Part shown: piece after piece, positions 27,716 to 37,236 of the stretch | Position numbering within the stretch: position 1 is the stretch's first letter | Layout of the letters: every line of letters starts with the position of its first letter | Translations under genes and position numbers: made by a program | DNA from: Roseovarius faecimaris | GTDB lineage: Bacteria; Pseudomonadota; Alphaproteobacteria; Rhodobacterales; Rhodobacteraceae | Length of the DNA: 64,000 nucleotides | NCBI RefSeq assembly: GCF_009762325.1 | Contig: NZ_CP034348.1 | Location: 2,796,501 to 2,860,500 of the forward strand | Direction of reading: 5' to 3' | Notes under the pieces: generated by a model | The model's database searches: none | Told to the model about the DNA's origin: nothing | The model's input: the letters and a program-made list of their open reading frames with translations, nothing else

Positions 27716-28548
27716 CATTGGAAAGCAGGGGCCCGAGCACCTGGACCAAGGCAACCGCCGCCTCTTCGTGCGCCAACGGCCCGAGCAATTCACTGGCCGC
27801 GCTCTCTTCCACCGGGGCAAAGATCATACCCTCCAGCCCCGCATCCCGCGCGCTTTGGCTCGCACGGACCTCCACGCATTGCGCCATCGGGCTGCGGATA
27901 CTGTCGACCATCTGCTGGGTCACGAAAGCCGGATCAAGCGCCAGATCCGGCGCATTGCTATCCTCGCCCGGGCGACGCTTTGAAAACCACAAAAGCAGCA
28001 CCTCCCGGTCGATTTTCCGCAGCAGCAGGCGCATCCGAGCCACCCACATGGTCTGAAGCTCCCGGCGTAGCGTTGCAAAGCGATCGGGGGCGATGCGTTG
28101 CAGATGGCTCAGCAAATGCCGCGTGAAATGAAACTCCGTAAAATCCACTTCGGGGAAGACATTACGCATCAGTTCGGACGGCCCCACGAACCGGTCGTTG
28201 CGACGCGGATGCACGGTATAGAACCGGTTCGACATGTTCTGCGCGCTCGGCAGTTGCAGCACGACCGCACTGGCCCGTTGCGCCCCGCGCAGCACGGCCG
28301 GATCGTTCAGGAACACATCGGCCCCCGCATTGGACCAGCCAAAATTCACACATGGAATATCAAGCGCCTGCTCCACCAGCGCTGGAAACGGGTGCTCCAG
28401 GAACTTGCCGAAAGTATCCGTCCCCCCCCAGGAACGCGATATACGGCTTTTTGAGGTCCCGCCTTGGACCACGGAAGAACAGTTTGGACCCTTCGTATGA
28501 ACACAGATCATACTCCAGAGTGTCACCCACGAATTTTTCATATGCCAT
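27699..28548 (-). pseudogene. DUF6473-like protein, frameshifted at a G8 run
   Basis: The N-terminal part begins at 28548 (MAYEKFVGD) and reads through KLFFRGPRR and PYIAFLGG; the rest is in another frame, continuing TDTFGKFLEHPFPALVEQAL, VNFGWSNAGADVFLNDP, NMSNRFYTVHPRRNDRF and DFTEFHFTRHLL to 27699. The junction is a run of eight C at 28422-28429 (G on the coding strand). Seven G would restore one frame of 282 codons. The family is common in Rhodobacteraceae and of unknown function. The single extra G could be a real mutation, a phase-variable tract, or a sequencing error; otherwise the coding sequence looks intact. Confidence 0.75.
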
Positions 28549-28816
28549 GTCACCCACCATAAAACGGTTTCGGCGCCTCCCTGAAACATCGCTCAGGGCC
28601 GAAACGCGCCCACCACAGTTCATTTGCCCCGTTTTTCACTGGCCTTCGCACGGCCTGTTTCCAAACGGTTCAGTCTCACCCATGAACGGTATCGCCGACA
28701 GGTCTTGAGAATTGACTAATGCTAAAATGCCGCATGAGTTTTAGAGGGATCGGCCTCTTGCGGGCGGGGCGCGCGCGGGCCTATGTTGGGCCAAATCGCT
28801 TCGAAAGGGCAGGCTG

Positions 28817-29692
28817 ATGGACATTCAGAAGATCGGCGTGGTTGGCGCCGGGCAGATGGGCAACGGAATTGCGCATGTGCTGGCCGTGGCAGGCTATGAC
28901 GTGTTGCTCAACGATCTGGATGCTGACGCACTTGAAAAGGCTCTGGCGACGATCGACAAGAACCTTGAACGCCAGGTCAGCCGCGGCAAGCTTGCCGAAG
29001 CCGACAAGGCGGCGGCGCTCAGCCGGATCACCACCACGCTTGACCTGCCCGAACTCGGGCAAACTGACCTCGTGATCGAAAGCGCGACCGAACGGGAGAG
29101 CGTGAAGCAGGCCATTTTCGAAACTCTCGTGCCGCATCTGGAGCCGCACACGATCCTGACCTCGAACACCTCTTCCATCTCGATCACGCGGCTCGCAAGC
29201 GGCACTGACCGGCCTGAGAAGTTCATGGGCTTTCACTTCATGAACCCGGTGCCGATCATGCAGCTGGTCGAACTGATCCGCGGGATTGCAACGGACAAAG
29301 AAACCTATGATGCCTGCCTGAAAGTCGTTGAAAAGCTTGGAAAAACAGCCGCTTCCGCCGAAGACTTCCCGGCCTTCATCGTGAACCGCATCCTGATGCC
29401 GATGATCAACGAAGCGGTCTATACGCTCTATGAGGGCGTCGGCAACGTCAACTCCATCGACCAGTCGATGAAGCTTGGAGCCAATCACCCTATGGGGCCA
29501 CTTGAGCTTGCGGATTTTATCGGGCTCGATACCTGCCTTGCCATCATGAACGTGTTGCATGACGGGCTGGCGGACACCAAGTATCGCCCCTGCCCTCTGC
29601 TGACGAAATATGTCGAGGCCGGATGGCTGGGGCGCAAGACCGGGCGCGGTTTCTATGATTATCGCGGCGAGACGCCGGTTCCGACGCGGTAG
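28817..29692 (+). CDS. 3-hydroxybutyryl-CoA dehydrogenase
   Basis: 291 aa. NAD-binding Rossmann motif GVVGAGQMGNG at residues 7-17, then the catalytic-site region with Ser/Asn SNTSSISITRLA, His140 in GFHFMNPVP and Glu152, and the C-terminal dimerisation domain with NHPMGPLELADFIGLD. It oxidises (S)-3-hydroxybutyryl-CoA to acetoacetyl-CoA. Length and motifs match the short single-domain bacterial form (Hbd/PaaH-like). An AGGGCAGG region serves as ribosome site. It stands alone, downstream of etfBA and convergent with an acyltransferase gene. The 268 nt before it contain no other gene. Confidence 0.96.
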   Translation: MDIQKIGVVGAGQMGNGIAHVLAVAGYDVLLNDLDADALEKALATIDKNLERQVSRGKLAEADKAAALSRITTTLDLPELGQTDLVIESATERESVKQAIFETLVPHLEPHTILTSNTSSISITRLASGTDRPEKFMGFHFMNPVPIMQLVELIRGIATDKETYDACLKVVEKLGKTAASAEDFPAFIVNRILMPMINEAVYTLYEGVGNVNSIDQSMKLGANHPMGPLELADFIGLDTCLAIMNVLHDGLADTKYRPCPLLTKYVEAGWLGRKTGRGFYDYRGETPVPTR

Positions 29693-29699
29693 GGCGCGC

Positions 29700-30581
29700 T
29701 CAGCCCTCGCCCAGAGACAGCGTATGTTCGCGCAGCCAGGCCATGAAGCCGCGCGGATCCGTTTCGAGCATCTTCATGCGCTCCTCACCGATCACCTTGC
29801 CCACCACCGGCTTTTGCGGTTTGTTGCAGCTTTTGACGACTTCATGCAGCAACAGCCCCTGGCGCAGCGTCGGGGAAATCCGATTGGCGACCTGATAGGC
29901 GCGGGAATTGTTGCCGGGAAAATAGATCGGCAAGACCTTTGCACCGGACCGGCGGATCATCTGCGCTGTAAACACGTTCCAGTCGCGCTCCAGAACCGGG
30001 CCGAACATGGTGTCGGAGGACGCAACGACGCCGGAGGGAAAAACTGAAATCAGCCCGCCTTCCTTGAGATGCGCCATGGCCTTGGCCCGCATCTCGACCG
30101 ATTTGCGCTGTGCATCGGGTTCATGCGGGAACGGCACCGGGATCATGTAGGAGGCTGCAACCTCGTCAATCCCGGTCAGAAGCGCGCGGGTTAGGATCTT
30201 GTAATCGGTGCGCCTGCGCCCGATCAGATCGGCCAGGATCATCCCATCCACCAACCCGTGCGGATGATTGGCCACAGCCACGACAGGGCCATCGAGCGGG
30301 ATATTGTCGAGCTCCGATTCCGGCGTGAGAAGGGGGATACCCATGGTATCGAGGGCCGCACGCCAGAAAGGTTGCCCCGTCGGCGCGCCTTTCTTCTCGA
30401 ACGCGCGGATCATCTTCAGGATGGTCAGCTTACCCGTGAACCATTCGATCGTCCGGATGATCGTCGATGTCATCGGCGAGTCGAAGGAATTGGCATAGGT
30501 CAGGCTGCGTCGGTCATACTTGGTAAACGTGACCGTTTCGTCGGACTGCCCCTGGGCTTGATCCTGGACGCTGCCTACCAC
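29700..30581 (-). CDS. Lysophospholipid acyltransferase family protein
   Basis: 293 aa from a GTG with AGGA upstream. It carries the acyltransferase motif in the NHPxGxxDG form (NHPHGLVDG, ~residues 103-111), the downstream FPSGV (FPEG-like) block and the LPIYFPGNNSRAY motif seen in the hemolysin-like/OlsA-type branch. It probably transfers acyl chains to lysophospholipids or lyso-ornithine lipids at the inner membrane. Located 39 nt after ptsH on the same strand, so it may be the last gene of the chvI-ptsH transcript. The exact substrate is not determined. Confidence 0.85.
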   Translation of the reverse strand: MVGSVQDQAQGQSDETVTFTKYDRRSLTYANSFDSPMTSTIIRTIEWFTGKLTILKMIRAFEKKGAPTGQPFWRAALDTMGIPLLTPESELDNIPLDGPVVAVANHPHGLVDGMILADLIGRRRTDYKILTRALLTGIDEVAASYMIPVPFPHEPDAQRKSVEMRAKAMAHLKEGGLISVFPSGVVASSDTMFGPVLERDWNVFTAQMIRRSGAKVLPIYFPGNNSRAYQVANRISPTLRQGLLLHEVVKSCNKPQKPVVGKVIGEERMKMLETDPRGFMAWLREHTLSLGEG

Positions 30582-30620
30582 GTGTTTAAATCCTGTCCCC
30601 CGACGCGTGAGTGCGCGCCT

Positions 30621-30899
30621 CTACATGTCTTCGCCGAACTTGTCCGCCACGAGCGCTTCGATCGCATCGGCCAGCGCTTCGGCGTCGGTGCCCGACGTCT
30701 GCACGTCAATAGTCGTTCCGTGCGAGGCTGCCAACATCAAAAGCCCCATAATACTGTCGCCACCAGAAGATTGCCCGTTATGCGACACCTCTGCGTGAGC
30801 GTCAAACCCTTCGACAACCTCCACCAGCTTGGCCGCGGCGCGCGCATGCAAACCTTTGACATTCACGATTTTCAATTGTCGTGTGATGGTGTCACTCAT
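30621..30899 (-). CDS. ptsH: Phosphocarrier protein HPr
   Basis: 92 aa. His18 in GLHARAAAKL is the phospho-acceptor from enzyme I; Ser49 in GGDSIMGLLML is the equivalent of the HprK-regulated serine. Sits 30 nt after the IIA gene. With no sugar-specific IIBC genes nearby this is a regulatory PTS as usual in alphaproteobacteria. Enzyme I is not encoded in this window. Confidence 0.97.
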   Translation of the reverse strand: MSDTITRQLKIVNVKGLHARAAAKLVEVVEGFDAHAEVSHNGQSSGGDSIMGLLMLAASHGTTIDVQTSGTDAEALADAIEALVADKFGEDM

Positions 30900-30929
30900 G
30901 GTCGTGTCTGTCCCTGAAATCCTGCGCAG

Positions 30930-31322
30930 CTATTCCGCTGTCACGTTGTAACTGTCAATGTATTTGCGCCCCGCATCGAGCGCGGCACGCACCGCTTCGG
31001 GCAGTGCCTTGTCGCGCGATTTGGCCAGTTTGATCAGCATCGGCAGGTTGGCCCCATAGAGGATCCGGCGGTCCTCGGGCTGGCAGGCCTTCAGCGCCAG
31101 GTTCGAGGGTGAACCGCCAAAGATATCCGTCACGATCACCACACCGCTGCCCGTGTCCACCTGATCGGCTGCGGCACAGATCTCGGACTGTTTGGCGGCC
31201 CTGTCGTGATCGCGCTCGATCGACACCGCCACGATACCCACCTGCGGCCCCACCACATGCTGAACCGCACCCAGATATTCCTGGGCAAGTCCGCCGTGGG
31301 CTACTAGCACGATCCCGATCAC
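30930..31322 (-). CDS. PTS mannose-family IIA component (EIIA-Man type)
   Basis: 130 aa from a GTG at 31322 (VIGIVLVAHGG), chosen because AAGGAG lies 10 nt upstream and the preceding frame is the rapZ 3' region. His9 in LVAHGGLA is the phosphorylation site; VVIVTDIFGGSPSNLAL is the conserved core. It takes phosphate from HPr and probably acts as a signalling protein, since no IIB/IIC partner is near. Lies between rapZ (7-nt gap) and ptsH. Confidence 0.95.
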   Translation of the reverse strand: MIGIVLVAHGGLAQEYLGAVQHVVGPQVGIVAVSIERDHDRAAKQSEICAAADQVDTGSGVVIVTDIFGGSPSNLALKACQPEDRRILYGANLPMLIKLAKSRDKALPEAVRAALDAGRKYIDSYNVTAE

Positions 31323-31329
31323 CGCTGGG

Positions 31330-32250
31330 TCACTCCTTGGGCTGGCCGCCAGACGGACGATCCGCCGCCCGCTGCGCCGCGGCAAGCCTCTCCAGCTCGC
31401 GATGCCTAATTGACACCTGCCAGCCTTTGTTCGCAAGGGCTTTCGCTAAAGTTTCTGCAACTGCGACACTTCTGTGTTGCCCCCCTGTGCAGCCAAACCC
31501 GAGCGATAGGTAGGCCTTGCCCTCCGCCTCATAGGCGGGCAGCAGCAGCAGCGCCAGCCCGGTCACCTTCTCGGTAAAGGCTGCAAAGAGCGGATCAGCA
31601 CCCACATAGGCCTGAACCGGCTCATCCCGCCCGTTCAGCGCACGCAGCTCCGGCTCCCAGTAGGGATTGCGCAGAAACCGGCAATCCAGCACCATATCGA
31701 GCCCGCGCGGCAGGCCACGCTTGTAGGAAAACGAGTGCAGCGAGACCGAGAGCCGCTGCGCCCCCTTGGGCGCAAACCATGTTTCCAGTTCGGAACGCAG
31801 ATCATGCGGTGACATCTCGGACGTATCCACCAGGATATCCGCCCGCACGCGGATCGGGCCCAGCAGATCCAGCTCCCGCGCGATGCCCATGCCCGGCGTT
31901 TCTCCGGGCGAGAGCGGATGCCGGCGCCGGGTCTCGGAGAAACGCCGCAACAGGATGTCTTCGTGACAATCCAGATAGAGCACCTGCATGTTGCTGCCAT
32001 CGGCACCGAAACGGTCAATCGCCTCGATCAGTGCCGTGGTCGAGAAATCCCGGTTGCGCACGTCGATGCCCAGCACCAGAGGCTTTTCCGGGGCAGGTCC
32101 ATCAAGCAGACGCGGCAGAAGCGAAAGCGGCATGTTGTCGATCGCCTCAAAGCCCATATCCTCCAGCGCGCGGATCGCGGTGGACCGCCCCGCCCCGGAC
32201 GGGCCGGTGACAAGGATCAACCGGCTGTTTGGTCGTTCTGCTATCTGCAT
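31330..32250 (-). CDS. rapZ: RNase adapter protein RapZ (YvcJ-like NTPase)
   Basis: About 306 aa from the ATG at 32250 ([10 protein letters not shown]), which has AAAGGA 5 nt upstream; a GTG at 32271 would add 7 residues. The P-loop reads GPSGAGRS, with Arg in place of the usual Lys as is common in alphaproteobacterial members. The C-terminal domain holds [26 protein letters not shown] and [11 protein letters not shown]. In E. coli the C-terminal domain binds sRNAs GlmY/GlmZ; here it may sense nucleotide or UDP-GlcNAc in the PTS module. The role in this organism is inferred. Confidence 0.94.
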   Translation of the reverse strand: MQIAERPNSRLILVTGPSGAGRSTAIRALEDMGFEAIDNMPLSLLPRLLDGPAPEKPLVLGIDVRNRDFSTTALIEAIDRFGADGSNMQVLYLDCHEDILLRRFSETRRRHPLSPGETPGMGIARELDLLGPIRVRADILVDTSEMSPHDLRSELETWFAPKGAQRLSVSLHSFSYKRGLPRGLDMVLDCRFLRNPYWEPELRALNGRDEPVQAYVGADPLFAAFTEKVTGLALLLLPAYEAEGKAYLSLGFGCTGGQHRSVAVAETLAKALANKGWQVSIRHRELERLAAAQRAADRPSGGQPKE

Positions 32251-32263
32251 GTCGTCCTTTTGC

Positions 32264-32698
32264 TCAGGCACAGCGCCCTCCCCGGAGATAGAGCAAAACC
32301 GCGGCAGGAAAATGCGGGCCGGGTGTATTCAGGACCAGCGGCAACGCGACACCCAGGATATCCTTGGTGCGATGCGGCGGCAAACGTTCCGTTTCAGTGC
32401 TGTCGAGGTCAATCACCAATTTCACCGGTGCCTGCCGACATGTCTCGGCCGCCAGAATACCCACGCCCCGCGCCTCGATCTGGCCCGATATGGCGGCAGG
32501 CGCCGACGCGGTCAACACCCCGTCAAATGAGGTCAGGCAGGTGCGGTCATCGGCGACAAGCTGTGCGCCCAGAGCCATCAGTTGCAGCGCAAGCGAGGAT
32601 TTGCCCGAACCGGACGCGCCCAGGATCAACGCGCTCTGCCCGTTCAACGCCACGGCGCTGGCATGCCAGATCTCGGTGTTGGCCCCAGGCCGCGTCAC
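32264..32698 (-). CDS. hprK: HPr kinase/phosphorylase, short alphaproteobacterial form
   Basis: 144 aa starting at a GTG 2 nt after the chvG stop. It contains only the kinase domain, with Walker [10 protein letters not shown] (residues 27-35), LVADDRTCL and the [10 protein letters not shown]/HPr-binding region. Firmicute HprK is about twice as long; the N-terminal domain is missing in the alphaproteobacterial lineage, so this is not a truncation. It phosphorylates the regulatory serine of HPr. Its position between chvG and rapZ is the classic arrangement. Confidence 0.94.
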   Translation of the reverse strand: MTRPGANTEIWHASAVALNGQSALILGASGSGKSSLALQLMALGAQLVADDRTCLTSFDGVLTASAPAAISGQIEARGVGILAAETCRQAPVKLVIDLDSTETERLPPHRTKDILGVALPLVLNTPGPHFPAAVLLYLRGGRCA

Positions 32699-32700
32699 CG

Positions 32701-34407
32701 TCAGACCGGCAGGCCGACGACGAACCGCGCCCCAAGAGGATCGGAGGTGATGTCGGCATCGGTCGGCCGGATATTCTCGGCCCAGATCACCCCGTCATGC
32801 GCCTCGATGATCTGTTTGGAAATCGCAAGGCCCAGCCCCGAATTGTTCCCAAAGTCGTTTTCAGGCCGATGGGAATAGAAGCGCTTGAAAATCTTGGTCA
32901 GGGCGACTTCGGGGATGCCCGGGCCGGTATCCTCGACCACAACCAGCACCCGATTGTCGCGTTTGCGGGCCCATACGCGGATTGCGTCGCCCTCTTCGCA
33001 AAAACTCATGGCGTTTGTGATCAGGTTGACAAAGACCTGCGCCACCCGTGCCTCAAGCCCCATCAGAACAATCGGCTTATCCGGGAAGTCGGTGATGAAA
33101 TCGATACCCTTCTGGTTCGCTTCCTCGCCCAGATACTGCGAGAGGTTGCGCAGCATGGTCAGCAGGTCGAACGGCTCCTGCTCTTCCTTGACAAGCTCAC
33201 TGTCGAGGCGCGAGGCGTTGGAAATGTCGCTGACAAGCCGGTCGAGGCGGCGCACGTCATGTTCGATCACTTCAAGCAGTTTCTGCCGTTGATCGTCACG
33301 CTTGGCCACATGCAAAGTGCCGACCGCCGAACGCAGAGAGGCCAGGGGGTTCTTGATCTCATGGGCCACATCGGCCGCGAATTGCTCATTGCTGTCGATG
33401 CGGTGGTAAAGCGCCGTGACCATGCCCCTGAGCGCCCCGCTGAGGCGGCCGATCTCATCTGGCCGGGCGGTCAGATCGGGAATACGAATGCGTCCACCGG
33501 CCTTGCCACGGTGCCGGTCTCCTCCGATCTCGGCAGCAGAGGCGAGGTCGGAAATGGGGTTCGAGATGGTCGAGGCCAGGATCAGGCTTAGCCCGATCGA
33601 AACAAGGGTGGCGATGATGAACATCTGCAAGACCCGCTCGCGCTCAGCGCGCACCAGGTTATCGATCTCACCAGACGCGCTGACCAGGGCGACAACGCCC
33701 ACAGCGGTGCCATTCTGCAGGATCGGGGTGGCCACGGAAAAAATCGACTTACCCAAATTCTCGCCGGATGACACCTGTGTGCCCTGATCCAGCGTCGAGG
33801 CCACCATCGCGCGGGTGCTGTCTTCGAGGCTTATTTCCTCATGACTTCCCAAAAGCAGTGCAAACGGGGTCGATATCCCGTCCCAAACCTTTGACAGGGC
33901 ATCGGAGATCACGGTCGGTCGTGGCTTGGAGGCGCCCGTGAGTTCACGGGTTCCTTCATATTGTCCGGCGAGCGTGCCATTGACGTCAAAGACGAATATC
34001 TCGACACCCTTGGGGATCGACACACGTTCCAGCGTGCCCATCACATCAACGCCATCCCCCGTCACCAGATTGACCGGCGCACCGCTGGGAAGCTGTGCTT
34101 CGAACACATCCGCCACCAGTTCCGCTTCACCGACCAGCGCGTTGGCACGTTGCAGGGCAAGCCCGTCGCGCGACGAGTTGAGATAAAGAATGCCCGCAAC
34201 GAGGACGTTGAGGGCGATCAGGTTGAAGGTGACGATCTTGCGCGTAAGAGAGGATTTTCGGAGCGAAAACACCCCGCGGCCTTCGCGCGTCGCACGAAGT
34301 TCCTCTTCGACGACATTGTCCGGGGCAACGAAATCGTCGCCCAGGACAACATCCCCGCTTTTGCGGGACGCATGGTCGCGCATGTCAATCCCTTCGGCCA
34401 GCGCCAT
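32701..34407 (-). CDS. chvG: Sensor histidine kinase ChvG
   Basis: 568 aa. Membrane helices at ~57-77 and ~259-281 bracket a periplasmic sensor domain (~80-255), followed by a HAMP-like region, the H-box FAADVAHEIKNPLASLRSA with phospho-acceptor His349, and the ATPase motifs VEDTGPGIPE and NNSGLGLAISKQI. ChvG/ExoS kinases sense acid pH or cell-envelope state and control ChvI. It starts inside the chvI stop (TGATG). An ExoR-type periplasmic repressor gene is not in the window. Confidence 0.95.
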   Translation of the reverse strand: MALAEGIDMRDHASRKSGDVVLGDDFVAPDNVVEEELRATREGRGVFSLRKSSLTRKIVTFNLIALNVLVAGILYLNSSRDGLALQRANALVGEAELVADVFEAQLPSGAPVNLVTGDGVDVMGTLERVSIPKGVEIFVFDVNGTLAGQYEGTRELTGASKPRPTVISDALSKVWDGISTPFALLLGSHEEISLEDSTRAMVASTLDQGTQVSSGENLGKSIFSVATPILQNGTAVGVVALVSASGEIDNLVRAERERVLQMFIIATLVSIGLSLILASTISNPISDLASAAEIGGDRHRGKAGGRIRIPDLTARPDEIGRLSGALRGMVTALYHRIDSNEQFAADVAHEIKNPLASLRSAVGTLHVAKRDDQRQKLLEVIEHDVRRLDRLVSDISNASRLDSELVKEEQEPFDLLTMLRNLSQYLGEEANQKGIDFITDFPDKPIVLMGLEARVAQVFVNLITNAMSFCEEGDAIRVWARKRDNRVLVVVEDTGPGIPEVALTKIFKRFYSHRPENDFGNNSGLGLAISKQIIEAHDGVIWAENIRPTDADITSDPLGARFVVGLPV

Positions 34408-35108
34408 CAGTCTTCGTTGTACCTGTATCCGATACCATAAAGCGTCTCAATCGCCGAGAATTCCGGGTCGGCCATCCGCAGCTTCTTGCGCAGCCGCTTG
34501 ATGTGGCTGTCGATGGTGCGATCGTCGACATAGACCTGGTCATCATAGGCGACATCCATAAGCTGATCGCGGCTTTTCACGAAGCCGGGGCGTTGCGCCA
34601 GCGCCTGAAGCAGCAGGAATTCGGTGACGGTAAGGGTCACGTCCTTGCCTTTCCAGGTAACTGCATGGCGCAACGGGTCCATCCGCAGCTCGCCGCGTTC
34701 GATCACCTTGGTTTCTTCGGTGGCCGGACCTTCATCGCCCGCAATCGCATCCTGCCTGCGCAGAAGCGCGCGGATACGTTCGACCAGAAGCCGTTGAGAG
34801 AAAGGCTTTTTCACGTAATCGTCAGCCCCCATGCGAAGACCGAGAACTTCATCGATCTCGTCATCCTTGGAGGTGAGGAAGATCACCGGCATCGACGTTT
34901 TCTGCCGCAGCCGCTGCAACAGATCCATCCCATCCATGCGCGGCATCTTGATATCCAGAACAGCCATATCGGGCAGTTTTTTGCTGAACGCATCAAACGC
35001 CTGCTGTCCGTCATTATAGGTTTCGACCTCGAAGCCTTCGGCCTCAAGCGTCATCGACACCGATGTCAGAATATTCCTGTCATCGTCCACGAGGGCGATT
35101 TTAGACAT
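34407..35108 (-). CDS. chvI: Response regulator ChvI
   Basis: 233 aa, OmpR family. The receiver domain has acidic DDD at 8-10, phospho-acceptor Asp52 in [10 protein letters not shown] and Lys in YVKKPFSQR. The winged-helix domain includes [30 protein letters not shown]. First gene of the chvI-chvG-hprK-rapZ-IIA-ptsH cluster, divergent from pckA across 350 nt, an arrangement conserved in alphaproteobacteria. Confidence 0.96.
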   Translation of the reverse strand: MSKIALVDDDRNILTSVSMTLEAEGFEVETYNDGQQAFDAFSKKLPDMAVLDIKMPRMDGMDLLQRLRQKTSMPVIFLTSKDDEIDEVLGLRMGADDYVKKPFSQRLLVERIRALLRRQDAIAGDEGPATEETKVIERGELRMDPLRHAVTWKGKDVTLTVTEFLLLQALAQRPGFVKSRDQLMDVAYDDQVYVDDRTIDSHIKRLRKKLRMADPEFSAIETLYGIGYRYNED

Positions 35109-35302
35109 GCCTGTTTTCCTTGTACTGCTCTGTTTGCCTGCTTTTTTTCACCACTATCAGCATTTTTTCCCTTTACAATCAATCCTTATCTGCGAATCGC
35201 GGTCGCATTCCCTGCCAATTGAGACAAAAATCCCTTAGGATTGGCTGAATTTCCGGGCAAATCTGCCACATTTCGGGGCGGCAATCTGCCGAGCGCAAAA
35301 CG

Positions 35303-35336
35303 TGATTGCGCTAACTTCGAGTTGATTGCGCTAACT
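35303..35336. promoter_or_regulatory. Tandem 14-bp operator-like repeats between chvI and pckA
   Basis: TGATTGCGCTAACT occurs at 35303-35316 and again at 35323-35336, exactly 20 bp apart, i.e. the same DNA face. Each copy resembles the LacI/GalR-type palindrome GTTAGCGCTAAC. The pckA gene of Sinorhizobium is controlled by a LacI-type regulator (PckR), so a similar regulator here is plausible. The rest of the 350-nt gap (35109-35458) holds no gene. Confidence 0.6.
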
Positions 35337-35458
35337 GCGCCAAAGCGTCCTGTTCTTTCACAGAACCGTCATGTTATGAGGCGCGCAAACGGGCGGCTCG
35401 CCGGGTCTGAACGGAGCGGCATCGCCTCAGCAGGTCATGCATCGAGGAGCACACATTC

Positions 35459-37057
35459 ATGACATCTGGACGGGTAAACCCGCAATTCCGGCTTGAAGAT
35501 CAGGGCATCACTGGACTGGGCAATGTCCACTACAACATGATCGAGCCCGCGCTGATCGAAGCTGCCCTGCGCAATGGCGAAGGCCAGCTTGGCCAGGGCG
35601 GGACGTTCCTTGTGACCACCGGCAAATTCACCGGCCGTTCTCCCAAGGATAAGCACGTGGTCAAAACAGACAGCGTCGCCGACACGATCTGGTGGGAAAA
35701 CAACGCGGAAATGAGCCCCGAAGGCTTCGATGCGCTTTACACCGACATGCTCGCCCATATGCAGGGCAAGGATTACTATGTGCAGGACCTGACCGGCGGC
35801 GCGGACCCCGCGCATTCGATCAAGGTGCGCATGATCACCGAACTGGCCTGGCACGGTCTCTTTATCCGTCACATGCTGCGTCGGCCCGATGCCGAAACGC
35901 TGGCGGATTTCGTCGCGGATTTCACGGTCATCAACTGCCCCAGCTTCCAGGCGGACCCGGCCAAGCATAACTGTCGTTCCGAGACGGTCATCGCGATGAA
36001 TTTCGACCGCAAGATGATCCTGATCGGCGGTACGGAATACGCGGGGGAAAACAAGAAGTCGGTCTTTACCCTGCTGAATTACCTGCTGCCCGAAAAAGGC
36101 ATCATGCCGATGCACTGCTCGGCCAACCATGCCAATAACAACCCGGTCGACACGGCCGTGTTCTTCGGCCTGTCCGGCACCGGCAAGACGACGCTTTCGG
36201 CCGACCCCAACCGCACGCTGATCGGCGACGATGAACATGGCTGGTCGGAGCGCGGCACCTTCAACTTCGAAGGCGGCTGCTATGCCAAGACGATCAACCT
36301 CGACCCCGAAGCCGAGCCCGAGATCTATGCGACCACGCGCAAATTCGGCACCGTGATCGAGAATATGGTCTTCGACGCCGACACGCTTGAGCTGGATTTC
36401 AAGGATGACAGCCTGACGGCGAACATGCGCTGTGCCTATCCGCTGGAATACATCTCCAACGCATCCAAAACGGCCATCGGCGGGCATCCCAAGAACATCA
36501 TCATGCTGACCTGTGACGCCTTTGGCGTCTTGCCGCCGATTGCGCGGCTGACCCCGGCGCAGGCGATGTATCACTTCCTCAGTGGCTTCACCTCCAAGGT
36601 GGCAGGCACCGAGCGTGGCGTGACCGAACCCGAGCCCACCTTCTCCACCTGTTTCGGCGCGCCGTTCATGCCGCGTCGGCCCGAGGTCTATGGCAATCTG
36701 CTGCGCGAAAAGATCGCCAAGCACGGCGCCACCTGCTGGCTGGTCAACACCGGCTGGACCGGCGGCGCCTATGGCACCGGCTCGCGCATGCCCATCAAGG
36801 CCACCCGCGCGCTGCTGACTGCGGCGCTTGACGGCTCGCTCTCCAAGGTCGAATTCCGCAAGGATGAAAACTTCGGCTTTGAAGTGCCGGTCGAAGCGCC
36901 CGGCGTGCCGCCCGTGCTCCTGAACCCGCGCCGCACCTGGGACAAGCCCGACAGCTATGACCGTCAGGCCGCCAAGCTGGTGGCGATGTTCGCCGACAAT
37001 TTCGAGCAATATGTGCCCTATATCGACGAGGATGTGAAAGCCGCAGCCATCGGCTGA
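35459..37057 (+). CDS. pckA: Phosphoenolpyruvate carboxykinase (ATP)
   Basis: 532 aa. Motifs of the ATP-dependent enzyme: [12 protein letters not shown] near the N-terminus, P-loop GLSGTGKTT at residues 237-245 (Lys243), LIGDDEHGW with the metal-binding aspartates just after, and the [17 protein letters not shown] adenine-site region. Decarboxylates and phosphorylates oxaloacetate to phosphoenolpyruvate, the entry step of gluconeogenesis. The start at 35459 has GAGGAG 10 nt upstream. Closed by a terminator. Confidence 0.99.
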   Translation: MTSGRVNPQFRLEDQGITGLGNVHYNMIEPALIEAALRNGEGQLGQGGTFLVTTGKFTGRSPKDKHVVKTDSVADTIWWENNAEMSPEGFDALYTDMLAHMQGKDYYVQDLTGGADPAHSIKVRMITELAWHGLFIRHMLRRPDAETLADFVADFTVINCPSFQADPAKHNCRSETVIAMNFDRKMILIGGTEYAGENKKSVFTLLNYLLPEKGIMPMHCSANHANNNPVDTAVFFGLSGTGKTTLSADPNRTLIGDDEHGWSERGTFNFEGGCYAKTINLDPEAEPEIYATTRKFGTVIENMVFDADTLELDFKDDSLTANMRCAYPLEYISNASKTAIGGHPKNIIMLTCDAFGVLPPIARLTPAQAMYHFLSGFTSKVAGTERGVTEPEPTFSTCFGAPFMPRRPEVYGNLLREKIAKHGATCWLVNTGWTGGAYGTGSRMPIKATRALLTAALDGSLSKVEFRKDENFGFEVPVEAPGVPPVLLNPRRTWDKPDSYDRQAAKLVAMFADNFEQYVPYIDEDVKAAAIG

Positions 37058-37083
37058 CACCTTTCTGATCTCAAATCCTTGTG

Positions 37084-37114
37084 AAGGCGCGTCCCCCGTG
37101 GCGCGCCTTTTCTT
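37084..37114 (+). terminator. Terminator after pckA
   Basis: Stem AAGGCGCG (37084-37091) / CGCGCCTT (37102-37109) followed by TTCTT, 26 nt after the pckA stop. Confidence 0.85.
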
Positions 37115-37236
37115 ATGCCCGCAAGGATTACTGGGCGTATCCGGCCAATTTTCGCCGGTTTGACCCATATACGTTTTCAGTGGAGCCGCTCTCGAATTCG
37201 TGGGATAAACAGAGGTGAGGAACGGAGCAGAAAAAA

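Noticed and set aside
35109..35458. CRISPR-like repeat between chvI and pckA
   Set aside because: Only two 14-bp units 20 bp apart; too short and too few for CRISPR.
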